A stretch of 64,000 nt of DNA from Amoeboaphelidium protococcarum (Eukaryota; Aphelidiomycota; Aphelidea), in assembly GCA_023515745.1 (NCBI GenBank), contig JALECJ010000004.1, forward strand, positions 372,001 through 436,000. Reading direction: 5' to 3'. Position numbers and translations under genes: made by a program. This document shows positions 53,242 to 64,000 of the stretch, in pieces (position 1 is the first letter of the stretch; each line of letters begins with the position of its first letter). The notes under the pieces are model-generated. The model worked only from the letters and a program-made list of their open reading frames with translations. It had not been told where the DNA came from and searched no databases.

Positions 53242-54073
53242 GATAATTGATGTAAGTCTTCCAAGCACAGCACTATGATTAAATATAAGAAGAAGTGAAA
53301 CGTGAAATGGCAACAGAAAGATTGCGGAAATCCGATTTTAAACAAGTTGAAACAACGCCGGGTGATCGAGTGAGAGGGCGAGAGGCAAACGATCGCTCCC
53401 TTTACAAGAAGAATTCAAGAGTGTTGATTAGCACTGTGCTGTGGATGAAAAATGAAATTAATCTTAAAAAGTTCTGATTTTTTACATAAGTAATAATAAT
53501 TATTCCCGAGTCTGTCTTACTCGGATGAATATATTCTATCTATGCAATTGAAACAAACTGCTGGTGTGAAACAAGACGCGGTATGTCTCTGTCAATTGAA
53601 CGAGCAACTACAGTACTTATTGAGCAGTTAAATCATTATTAATTCATTAAAACTGACTTTAAAAGTTTATGCTTCTAGGAAGTGTACTGCAGAAGCTTTA
53701 CAAATGTTTCTATCCCTAAAATTTATTTTAGGCCGCTACCGAGAGACTGATCAGTCTTACATTTACTGTTTTAGCCGAAAATCAACAGTGGTTGCTAAGG
53801 AGTCGCAGAGAAGCATCGGTGTACGAGGAAATCGAAACGATGAATCACCCTCACCGTCCATCCATCATAGTCTTCTTTTCAGTTCTCAATAGTGATCAAC
53901 AGTTAATGATCAACAGTATAGTTTTCAATTAGGCTGATAGATTTTTGACTGAGTGCAAACACAATATTAGTTTGGAGAATGGTTTCAACGTGGTTTCAAC
54001 GCGGAATTACCACCTAGAATAAATGAAAATAATCTAAAAATTGTTTAAGGCAGCTGTTAACGCATCTTCTCCC
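53242..54073. other. intergenic region of about 0.8 kb
   Basis: A GC-richer patch (about 53350-53400) near the kinase start looks like its promoter. Short open frames at 53295-53477 and 53704-53892 have no recognisable content. Confidence 0.35.
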
Positions 54074-54660
54074 TCAGTTCATTGAGCTTTGGACGGTATC
54101 TAGCATTTAAGTGCTGACAATGGTGTATGCACGTTTCAACTCTGTGGTGATTGTATTGATGCCTTCTCCTACAATTAGCTACCTAAGTTCGACGGGAGAG
54201 TTTTCACAGCGTGTTCTACGCTTAGAGGAGATTGCTTTACAGCAAAGAACTGACCATGGTAACACACTATCATCCCACAAACTTTGTCAACTTAATCATA
54301 AACTTTACAGGCCTGCATATAGATACCTGCTTGTTTACTTTACGCGTCTGAGTGGGCTATGTTATCCTATAATGATGCTGTTTCGATTAGCCTGTCACAA
54401 ACCCATATCAAACAATGGGATGCAGACTCTATCGCTGCTTCCGCGTCACTGTCGGCGCTTTATTCTGGTGCAACTGTAGTCGAAAATAATATTTCACCAA
54501 GGCGTACAGTAGTTATAACAATGCCACCAAACTGACTCCTGATACCTCCATCACCTTTTTCGATCTCATTGAAGCTTAGTTGCAAGAACGCTAAAAAGTT
54601 GTAGCTCTCTGTTACATAAAAGGGACAATGTATACAATTGATTAGAAGAAAGCTCACGGG
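54074..54660 (-). CDS. unidentified small protein, 5' end and intron unresolved
   Basis: A minus-strand frame beginning somewhere near 54660 reads NEIEKGDGGIRSQFGGIVI ... AEAAIESASHCLIW ... LQDNIAHSDA, with sensible composition. A second frame closer to the 3' end reads SPVELRQLIVGEGIN, TITTELKRAYTIVSTQMLD and stops at TGA 54074-54076. A GTAAAG donor at 54343 and an acceptor at 54267 would join them, but that acceptor ends GATAG rather than the TGTAG used elsewhere, so the model is doubtful. No ATG was found for the first exon. No family recognised. Confidence 0.4.
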
Positions 54661-55289
54661 AAAAGGGGGAATTTTAAGCAGTCAGTAAGTGCAATTGCTA
54701 TTTAGATTTTCATAAAAAGCTGCCGTCTGGCATAGAAGGTGACAGACAACGAGCCGAGCGCCTACCATTCGAAGACGATTCAGCGATTGCAGAGTCTCCA
54801 GAGAAGAAATTTAAGTCCTTCTGATCCACTATGGTACTGATATACTGCTTATATAATGTAATAGTGATTAAATTTAGAATGAATTAATTAAATGCTTAGA
54901 TATAATTATAACGCGAGACTTTCAAAGATAGCTACAGTTCCGGTTGTAAGGCTGAAACGTACAACAACAATTGGCACTTCGTTGTTGCGACCATAACCGC
55001 GAGCAATAATAAATTTTAGGCCAGCCCCAAGTCACGGCTCTGACGCGGCAGAGTCGCGACGCCTCGGGGGGTAAACTTATGTCTGATATTAAATCTAAAG
55101 ATTTTTTGTCTCTACGAAGGATCATCCCTTATACTGGATAGTCGCCTCTTAACAGATTTTCACTCCAAGTTGAAAACTCGTCAAACTCCTTGATCAGTTT
55201 AATAAAACGCTGTGCATTTAATTCGTTTAAGACAAGACCTTGTTTGGATAGTAGCCTTTGATTATACTCTGCTTTCGAATATTATAAAG
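54661..55289. other. intergenic region of about 0.6 kb
   Basis: Contains a GC-rich island near 55020-55075 and the promoter of the Dbp7 gene. A plus-strand frame ending TGA near 54826 (KLPSGIEGDRQRAERL then ESPEKKFKSF) looks protein-like, but I cannot find its start. Confidence 0.3.
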
Positions 55290-57641
55290 ATGGAAAAAGA
55301 TTAGATGCTAAATTTGGCGTATGAGGTTGCTGGAGTGAAATAGGCGCGTGATGATTAATTTGGTGGGAAGATGAATGATGGTAATACTACTAAGCATAGT
55401 CGATAAGGTGGGAAATAAGTTATCAGTTCTCTATTTCCTAGAAGTAAAAAGTAGACATCAAAAGATTATTAACATGACGCTGATGGTGGGTAATCAAAAG
55501 TTGTTGAATCATATCACGCACATCCTGTCAAGTCCAATTTTGAAGTTTCCAATGGTATTGACGCGTAAGGTGAAGATTCTTTTGATAATTATGGTCTATA
55601 TCCTGATTTGGCTAGTCATTTACGCGTAAAGATGCAGTTAGTTCAGCCAACCGCGATTTAATCTGCAGCTTTACCAGTTTTGCTATCTAAGGAGGAGTGT
55701 GATGCGAGGGATGTTATCATATAAGCGTAGACAGGTAGTGGAAAGAGTTTAGCGTACTTGTTACCTATAATCAGTCAACTGCTCACCATGACCGCCTAGT
55801 CTAGTTCCCCACTGAACCGTCAAGATCAAGGTACAATGGCTCTGATCTTGTGTCCTACGCGAGAGCTGGCTAATTAAGTTAATGAGGTATTGGACAAGGT
55901 TCTGTCTCTGAAATATCCCAACCGATGGATAGTTAATGGTGCTATCACTGGTGGCGAGAGCAGAAAGTCTGAGAAGGCTCGTCTGCGTAAAGGAGTATCG
56001 ATTCTTGTGACTACGCCAGGTCGCCTGTTGGATCATATGGAGACTACGTATTCATTCAAGATTGAGAATTTGCAATGGTTTGTCATGGATGAAGCTGATA
56101 GATTCTTGGAAATGGGATTCCAAGATGCGGTTAGGAAAATATTGAAGGTGTTGGGTGAAAAGTGTCCTGATGGAGCTTTTCAATCGATTCTCTGCTCGGC
56201 CACTGTATCTAAACAGGTGACTGAAATTGGTGGCATCAAGTTGAGGGATCCGCATTATATATCTGCTTAGAAGGCTAACAAGAATGCCAATAGATCTGGC
56301 TCGATCGCTGAGAAGGAGTAACTTAGTGTGGTGCCTAATCAGTTGAAATAGTATTATGCTGTTGTATCAGTAAAGTAGAGGCTGGTTGCTCTTTGTGCTT
56401 TCATCATTTAGATGCATAATACGCGTAAAGTGTTCAAGTACACTGAGGAGGAGTTCACCAAGACTATCATATTCATGTCTAATTGTGATTCTATTGATTT
56501 TCACTATGAGCTATTGACTTTTAGAGAGGAAGAAGGTGGTAGTACTTAAGGCGGAATTATGAATAATGATTTTGTAAAGAAACTGGTAGAAGCTGATCAG
56601 TTGGATTCTGATTAATTAGATGATAGCGATGGCGACGATGACGCCGATGATGAAGAATATAGTTAAGGTGGTAGCGATTCAAGTGATAGTGATGCTCAGT
56701 AAGAGACTGCCACCGTCAATAAAGACGTAAAGAAATCCGATTTATCGAGAACCCTTTCGGCGGCATTTGGAGATAGAGCAGATAAAGTATTGGTCTTGAA
56801 GTTGCATGGTAATATATCACATGAGGATAGAATGAAAACGTTCAAGCTGTTCAAGAATGTCAAGGATCGACATGTCATTCTTTTATCTACCGATGTCTCT
56901 GCCAGAGGATTGGACATTCCAAATGTGGGAAATGTCATTTAGTATGATGTTCCTACTGATATAAAGGACTACTTGCACAGAATGGGAAGAACGGCACGTA
57001 TGGGCCAGTCAGGAGATGGAGTTTTGTTTTTGATGCCACATGAAGTGGATTATCTCACTCAATTGTATGAGCATGGTGTGTAATTGAGTGCAAAAGACAT
57101 GAAGGTTGTGTTTAAGAGTTTCTAGCCGTCTCATTAGTCTGCTAACAATAGTAATAAAGATTAGAAAGTCAATCATCAACTGCAAGAGATAATCAGTCAT
57201 TTTCATTTAAAGTTGGAGAATCACGTCTAGAATGATCAAGATCTGAAGTTTATGGCAAAGAAGGCGTACATGTCAACTGTCAAGGCCTATGCCACTCATC
57301 CAGCTGAACAAAAGGCTATATTCCATATCAAACGTTTGCATTTGGGACATCTGGCTAAGGCGTTTTGTCTGCGTGAGATGCCTTCTAAATTGAGAATTGG
57401 GAAAGAGAATTTCAGAATTGGCAAATAGACTGGTGCTGACGACGATATTGGAGATATATCATCGTAACAGCCCGGTAAACGTGGAAATCAGATTGCTGAT
57501 GATATGGACAGATATGCCGACAGGAGGAGTCGTAATGTCCAGAGTTATGCCAAACGTCGTGAGTTGTGGGGTGAATTTGACTCTGCTCCAAAGTATGAGG
57601 AAATCTCCTAGAATCGCTTCAAGAAGTTGAAGAGAAAATGA
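55290..57641 (+). CDS. DBP7: DEAD-box RNA helicase Dbp7/DDX31
   Basis: 783 residues in one frame. Motifs in order: a Q-motif-like [28 protein letters not shown] (I), PTRELANQV (Ia), [10 protein letters not shown] (Ib), [13 protein letters not shown] (II), CSATVSK (III), [12 protein letters not shown] (V) and [10 protein letters not shown] (VI). The long insert between the RecA lobes (residues ~390-470, acidic, Asp/Ser/Gln-rich) and the C-terminal DUF4217-like region ([28 protein letters not shown]) identify the DDX31/Dbp7 branch, which acts in nucleolar 60S ribosome assembly. The C-terminus is basic. Many Gln positions are TAG or TAA. Confidence 0.94.
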
Positions 57642-57687
57642 GAATCTAGTAGGCATAAATAAAATATATACAATATAATAACGATTA

Positions 57688-60600
57688 TCATTGTTATGAA
57701 CATTTTCTTGTCATGGAGTGCAATAGGATCTGGGCAGCTTTCTTATCAGTGACTTCATTGAATTCGGTACAATAACCGCTGTGGATACATTACGGGCAGC
57801 CATCTTCACATTTACAAGAGTCCAATACCTCAGCACATTACAGCAATATCTTTTATATCATTTAAAATGCATATAAAGCAAAACCTGACTGCGTCTTGTC
57901 GTAGATGGTAATCATATTTGGGCGCGAACGTGTCTAATACTGACTCGGATGCTCACAGCCCAAATCGGTTATATTGCACATGATCAATATAGATATTTAA
58001 GAGCAAATCAAATGCGCCAGCCCGTGAATTCCACCGAGGAGACTCAAAGACTGGGTGCCTTCAATTTCAGACACAGCGCCAGGAGCAAGCTGAATCCATA
58101 TCCCATAGCACTATTTTACAACCGGCTCCCAGTATACTTCAACATTCTCAAGCACTTTCTTCTTCTTGGGATCATACTTGAAGTATCCGAATATGGTTTT
58201 CTAAACGCTAACATCACCATACGACGCTATATTACCATTTGACAGAGCTTACGTCAACTATGCCTTCTGTGAATTAACATCTGTGAAATCTCGCTGTCTG
58301 GTGATGTAATTGACATTCTGTAGTAGTACACCAGCTGTGAGAGAATGGAAATCAGCATATTATACAATGTAAGTCTATCCCTAGTGCATATACACAGCTC
58401 CTTCATACAGGGATGACAAAGCTCTGCTTACCTCTAACTCTTCCAGCACCTAATCGCCATTACCTGGCGTAATATCTACAACTGAGAAGCTGTCTTCTTA
58501 CGGACATCTGATGGAGACCAGAGCAGCAGGACTAGGCAGATATTATAGATTGGGAAGATATTAGTTATTGCCAACCGAGACGAGAGCTTTTCTACATATA
58601 ATCTCCAACTGATTATCAAAATACTGAGCATCCTAATTCAAATTAATAGGATATTCTGCTGCCGCACATTGTAACTGTTAATCATATATAGGAGACTGCA
58701 TAGACAGAATGGCATCTTCGTACTGCCTGTCCATCAACTTTTCAGGACGTGCTGCGTAATAATAGTCAATAGGATCTTTATCGCATAGTAGAATAGCAGC
58801 AGAAGCAGATCTCCGGCGACCAGCACGGCCAGCCTATTACCAAAATCCACCCAATGTGTATGGGAAGCCACAATGAACAGTCACATCTAAATCACCGACA
58901 TCAATTCCCAATTCAAGAGCAGTGGTGGCCACAACACACAATAATTCGCCGGAGAAAAGTTCCGATTCAATCTATCGACGAAGTTCCGGCTAGTATCCGC
59001 CACGATAAGTTTTAATCTTGCCTCGCAACTGATGCAGACTCGGATCACTATCAATTATGGACTATACCTCTCGGAGTATATACTCACACATTCTGCGATA
59101 TTTGCAAAATGCAATAGTCCTCAAACCAAATTTACAAAGATGAACAATCAAATGGCTAGCTTTATCAAAAATGCTATGCTCATTCTACTTGATCACCAAT
59201 ATGCTTTTTGCAGCATGTGGAGACCCATCTTGCGTTATGGATATACAGCGCTCTTGCGGTAAGTTTAACAGCTGACAAGTATGATCAAGTGGATTAGAAA
59301 TAGTGGCTGAACAGGCGATAAATCTCAATCTACTAAGACTATCGGGAGACTAATATAATGCCAAAACTCTCTGTAATCTCCTCATGACAAAAGCAACATG
59401 AGATCCGAAATAGCCAGTCAGAGTATGCAATTCATCAACAATAACATACTTTAAACGCGATAAAAATTGCTTCCAACCACCATTATGCTGAGGCAATATG
59501 GACAAGTGAAGCATATCAGGATTTGTGATGATTATGTGCGATTAAGTCCTAATTCCCTCCCTCAATTCCATCGGCGTATCACCGTCATACGTAGACACAC
59601 GAATTTGATCAAGTCCACACGCATCCAATAGCAATCTGAGCTTCTACTACTAATCCTAAGCCAGAGCTTTAGTAGGAAACATATACAGCGCAGTAAATAT
59701 TTACGATGTATCATCACTTTAATCCAATTATTGTTATTATTAAAGATCTTATAGCTTTAAGTAGTCATTCACAATAGGCAGATTATAGATGAGAGACTTG
59801 CCACTGCTAGTAGATGTTGATACAACCACGCTCCTTCCATCACATATTACAGCTCTCAACGATTACACTTGATGAATATACAACTACCCAACTTCTAGAC
59901 TATATAAAGATTTAAGAGCTTAAACTACATTCTAGTGCAGAGAAATCTGTTCATCCCTCATAAAAGAAGATGCCTTTGCTGGAACACTGAACGTTTAAAT
60001 ACTTTTATCATCATCGAAAAAAAACCTCTAACAATTCAGAGTTCCCAAAGCCAATTCCAAGCCATTTCCATCTACTGAGGATTGTTAAGCAGAATCTGGT
60101 ACATAACAAGGCACCAAATCAACAAGAGGTTATTGCGGATAGTATGCATCTATAAGGAGTTCCAAATCTTGAGGTAGACTTTAATTGTTATCACTCCAAA
60201 ACTAATTTACGGCTTGGGTGAAAGTCTAAATTCTTCGCTATAGTAATACTTGAGCCTTCTTACCAGATACTGTAATACGTTTACCTGCTCTCTTACGCGG
60301 CTTACTATCATGATTTTAAGTTACTGAAGATTCCACCTGAGACTCTATAAACACTTTATGAACGCGTAAATCTTCACTATGCGATGCCGATTATTCTTAT
60401 TATTTCTTCTTACTATCACCACTATCAATAAATCTGACGGCAAGTACTTGTTTACTACCGCTTGACTGAGCTTATTACTATGAAGACGTAGTGGGAGAGT
60501 ACAAGTCATGTGAATCTGAGACATTGGATGCTATAATGTCGGATTCTAATCTGTACTCTAACATTAGCATTTGTGGACATATTATAGTGATCAAGACTAG

Positions 60601-60837
60601 ATCGCGTACTTGGACACCATGCCCATAAGTGGATTAAAATATAGAGTTAATTTTATCTACTGGAATGAAGCCACCGCCACTGGTCATGGAGAGTATCAAA
60701 TATGAGGAGGCAAGTTACGTGAACACTTAATGGATATGATGCAACTACTCAGGTATGTCTTCTGATAATTAACTTTTATCAGACGTTGACTTTGTATTTC
60801 TAACTCTCTTTTTAGAAGTTTTATTAATTTGAGACAT
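57688..60837 (-). CDS. HRQ1: Hrq1-family RecQ-like DNA helicase with DUF1998/MZB domain
   Basis: 1,049 residues in a single frame made of very many TAA/TAG codons. Seen: Walker A VVSTSTSSGKSLIYNLP, the PTKALAQDQ motif, DELHTLTGYFGSHVAFVMRR (DExH box), CSATISNP, ALELGIDVGDLD, and WQQAGRAGRR (motif VI). The C-terminus has HGLAHLI and the four-Cys site (CKCEDGCPQC) of the MrfA/Hrq1 zinc-binding module. The N-terminal ~280 residues are low-complexity, then contain LHQNVVQALKSLY typical of the family. Hrq1 is a 3'-5' helicase for interstrand crosslink repair. Its stop lies 46 bp from the stop of the convergent Dbp7 gene. Confidence 0.92.
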
Positions 60838-61163
60838 TCTATAAAAGTAATAAAGTCTAAGCAGTATAACAAGACTACAGTATTATATTTTACAATTTTC
60901 ATTCAAAGGAGATCGATCGTAGTGGCAAAGTTCAATGTTCTTGTACAAGCATGAAAGTCTACATTGACTGTGATTTAAAAAATTGACACTGATCTATTTA
61001 ATACTTTAAAAGTCTTTATTTTAAAAGTCTTTATTTAGTTACGATTAGAACTTGGTATATCACATTAATAATAGTTAAAGCATTCGACTGCATGGAGACT
61101 GATGACTAGATTAAGCAACAACGCGATCACCTAATAGAAAACCTGTTAACGAAACCTTCAAGT
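60838..61163. other. intergenic region
   Basis: 326 bp AT-rich; includes a short direct repeat near 61005-61035 (TTTAAAAGTCTTTATT, two copies). No gene seen. Confidence 0.35.
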
Positions 61164-62279
61164 TCAATTCTACTAACTAGTAAGTTCCACCAATTACTCT
61201 TTACTAGGTTTTTAAGTAAGTCGATGGCGAAGAACAATACCAATAGAATTGGACGATGGGACCAACAACCATTAACCATCCTTCATGACTTTACGCAGCA
61301 CATAGTCAGGAGATGGGCGTTTCCATTCGTTGGGGAGATCTTCATCGATAATCTGGAGCGTATTGAGATTCATCTTTGTAAGAATACTCGACATATCTGA
61401 TATGCACTTGGCCTCTTTCACAATACCAATCGACTGGAAAACATGGTTACACAGGTGCTCGCTGATAACTGACTACACGATTGTGGATGGATCATCATCA
61501 GAAGTATCCATAGCAATTTTAATCGTCCGGTTCAGTTTTTCATAGCTTGCTGGAACACCACCCAACACGCTCCAGACCACGTCGCTGAGATTGAATCTAT
61601 TAACGTACGACATCAACGTTTTCAACTGAGGATGATTTTCGATCGTTGCTCGATCCATCGCGTCGACTTGCAATACATTATCTCGATTCGTTTGAAATAG
61701 CTTGGGTTCCAGAGCGCCAACGATTCCGTCAATGATAACACGCAACTAAAAGTCCTCAGTCAATGTTCGAGACGCGGCTGCCAGGCTCGCATATGGTTGA
61801 TCATGCCCTCTTTCGGATGCTTTAATTATGATTACCGGAGAATCTCCTCCTGACAGCAGGCGATACCAAGAGACCACACGGCGAGCATTGGAGTATAAAT
61901 CAGCATAGGAATACATGCAGTTCAAGCCGGTTAATTCGTGTAGCGCAGCGTCAACTATCGCGTCCGCATCCTAGCCAGATTAGACTCCGATTCTAAAAAC
62001 ACCACTTGAATGTCTGAACGTGGTATCAATGAGGCAAGACTTGCCAACGCCTTAAGGACCGGTGACTACTACATAGTTGTGAGGGCGGTGTTTTGACAAT
62101 GACAGGAGCTGTGAAATGAGTTCTGTTCTATTGGACAATTCGCCGTGATATGGCGCAACTTTAGATCTGAACGCAAGGGATATCGCGCGCCCAGGGCCAA
62201 TACGTGGCATTATTCCAGAAATACTAGCCATAGTCACGCCACCAAAGAATAGCAATAAGTTCTTAGTCAAATTATCCAT
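61164..62279 (-). CDS. membrane-anchored P-loop ATPase of unknown family
   Basis: 371 residues. An N-terminal membrane segment (LLLFFGGVTMASISGIM) is followed by NRTELISQLLSL and a Walker A site VVVTGPQGVGKSCLID near residue 75, with its Gln encoded by TAA. A Walker B-like LRVIIDGIV lies near residue 180. The arrangement (one N-terminal helix, then a STAND/archaeal-type ATPase with the sequence preceding Walker A typical of that group) resembles fungal and amoebozoan organelle-anchored ATPases such as the Yme2/RNA12 group, but I am not sure of orthology. The C-terminal ~150 residues are helical. Target compartment unknown. Confidence 0.75.
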
Positions 62280-62859
62280 CGAATAATAATGATAATCAAA
62301 AAGAATTAGTACTTAATCAAGGTGAAGGTGAAGTTATGTTTCGTGATTGAGGCTTAGCAGAGCGAAATTGTTTCACCAGTTTTCGCTGGAAACTATTCTG
62401 ATGCTAAAAGATGATCACTGAAGTTGATGATGACGCTTCTTTCTATACAGCAATTACATAAATGGAATAATGACAGTCAGAGAGAGAGCATTGTAGTTTA
62501 TCGCGATGATTGCAGAGTTCATGCTAAGACGAAGATAAGCTTGCCTAAAATTGAATTATGTGATACGTGTTACATTAAACACGCCTAAAATTAGTCATTT
62601 AAATCTAATTTGATTTTAGAAACTTGTTGATATGGGCTTAATAAATCGAATAGAAGCTTTAAGCCGAGTGACTGTCTGTAATGGCTCCTTTGATGATGAA
62701 GATTTGACACGAATCGCTACAAGGAAAAACTAGAAAACTTGTCAACTTCCAATCCTTGTTGTACAGTTTACTCGTAGTAAAGTCTACATTGACTAATCTC
62801 TTTTCAAATATAGGTTTTTACTCAATTTTATTTAATATCTGATTTTTTAGTAGAATAAT
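62280..62859. other. intergenic region of about 0.6 kb
   Basis: AT-rich divergent promoter between the ATPase (-) and TRM6 (+). No further feature supported. Confidence 0.3.
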
Positions 62860-64000
62860 ATGATGAATGAAATATAACTGGACGATTATGTCATTATACA
62901 GTATGGCAAAGACGCGTAGAAATTTGTCAAGATCAAGGAGGACTCCGTGATATAACTGAGTAGACTGGGTAAATTGAAGGCGTCCGCTATCGTAGGTTAG
63001 TAGTATGGACGCGTTTTTGAGATAATCAATGAATCCAGTCTTAGGCCATTGGAAATTGATGAGATTAATGCAGATTTTGCTCCAGCAATGTTGAATGCAA
63101 ATGATAATGAAAGTAGAATAATGAATAGATAGAGTAATAGTAGTAGTAGTAGCCAAGGTGATGCCTAATTATCAGTAGACTCTGTGAGCTCATTCACTGT
63201 AGGCGCAAATAATTAAAAGATTAATGATTGTAATTCTGTGCAGACTCTATCACAGGACTAGATATAGGAATTGGCCAAGAGCTCTTCGAATGTTAATGAT
63301 CTCATCAGTTAGCTGACTGGTGCACATCAGTAATTTGATCTAAAGACCGAGTACAGTAAGGCCAAGTATATCAAGCGAAAGAAGCTCAAGTTCCATAAAG
63401 TGATTCGCTTGGTACAGCCTAATTCATTTAATCTATGCTAGTGGGCATTTGTCAAGCATCCGGACTAGGTGCATCATATACGGCCAGATACTCTGGCATC
63501 AATGATCTAGACTCTAAATATCTAACAGGGTGGGTGTTACCTAGTGGATGAAGATAGTGCCGGTGTACTCACTTTGGCTATAGCCGAGCGTCTTGGTGGC
63601 CTTGGTAAAATAATCTCTCTCCATAGTAAAGACGCGTCCTATGTCTATCCATACACTTTTTATGCTAAATTATAGAATAGAGAATGTATTCATCATCTTC
63701 CTTGGTCGATGTTTAACGCATCTGCCGATGATGATACTCTACCACAGTCTGTTAGGAACGCATTATCCGCTCTTAGAAGTACTAAATTTGATGGCCTAGT
63801 GACGGCTTCAAGGTATCAAGCTTAAGGAGTTATCAAGCAGCTGATGCCATTCATGAAGTTGAATTCCATAATTGTTGCTTAGAGTCTGGCTAAAGAATCC
63901 CTGGCTAGTACCTTTGAGTTTATGCGTGGGAGCTCGCAGTTTGTAGATGTCCAATTGCGAAGTTAATGGTATCGCGAGTATCAGGTGTATCCAGATAGGA
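62860..64000 (+). CDS. TRM6: tRNA (adenine-58-N1)-methyltransferase non-catalytic subunit Trm6 (partial, runs off the right edge)
   Basis: At least 380 residues from ATG 62860 (a second ATG follows at once), still open at the window end. Seen: LDDYVIIQYGKD at the N-terminus, KYIKRKKLKFHKVIRLVQP, the Rossmann-like part GGCYLVDEDSAGVLTLAIAE with RLGGLGKIISLH, and WYREYQVYPDR near the end, which matches the conserved Trm6 C-terminal block. Trm6 pairs with catalytic Trm61 to make m1A58 in tRNA. A Ser-rich insert (SNSSSSSQ) lies near residue 90. The SAM-binding residues of a catalytic subunit are not expected here. Confidence 0.92.

Noticed and set aside
54111-54479. Plus-strand open frame of 122 codons
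   Set aside because: Its complement gives a more protein-like reading; no domain or proper stop context.

Overview
The window is gene-dense nuclear DNA of a eukaryote that uses a variant genetic code. TAA and TAG occur in frame throughout almost every conserved gene, usually where relatives have glutamine, and every convincing gene ends at TGA. This matches a ciliate-type code (UAA and UAG = Gln, UGA the only stop). Most genes are single uninterrupted frames; several carry short introns (47-72 nt, one of 147 nt) that end almost invariably in TGTAG. The gene set (POMT2/PMT2 mannosyltransferase, KDM4 demethylase, USP10 with an FGDF motif, a germinal-centre kinase, Hrq1 helicase, Dbp7, Trm6, Mak10) looks opisthokont. 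I infer a deep relative of fungi such as an aphelid-like protist rather than a ciliate; this placement is inference only.

Layout. 1-3497 (-) is most of CNOT1, running off the left edge. 3632-10439 (+) is a complete non-LTR retrotransposon with two intact ORFs, an (ATT)n tail and a perfect 18-bp target-site duplication, inserted 117 bp upstream of the CNOT1 start codon. 10837-15723 holds a METTL2/6/8-type tRNA m3C methyltransferase, an NDC1-like membrane protein, a MICOS MIC26/27 protein, an INO80B/Ies2-like protein and SFT2. 15891-21397 holds POMT2/PMT2, a PRL phosphatase, RNase H2 subunit C and NAC-alpha. 21724-24458 is a tandem pair of membrane variant-RING proteins. 24788-31946 holds a CBAR/FAM92 BAR protein, ubiquitin-S27a, an NT-C2 protein, an RMND1/RMD1 family protein, a KH protein and Mak10/NAA35. 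32071-34126 (-) is a USP10-like deubiquitinase. 34393-45426 (-) is one 3,677-residue Ser/Thr-rich mucin-like surface protein. 46596-53241 holds an orphan secreted protein, COX4, KDM4 and a GCK-III-type kinase. 54074-64000 holds an unresolved small gene, Dbp7/DDX31, Hrq1, a membrane P-loop ATPase and the start of Trm6.

Functional links. POMT2/PMT2 would be the natural enzyme to O-mannosylate the giant Ser/Thr-rich surface protein. Three genes concern RNA modification or decay (METTL, Trm6, CNOT1). Ubiquitin-S27a, USP10 and the two RING proteins belong to ubiquitin biology. The genes are not organised as operons: they alternate strand with intergenic gaps mostly under 400 bp, so many promoters are probably shared and bidirectional. 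Gene ends were set by translating with UAR = Gln and stopping at TGA; intron borders were set by reading-frame continuity and GT...TGTAG signals and have not been checked against transcripts.
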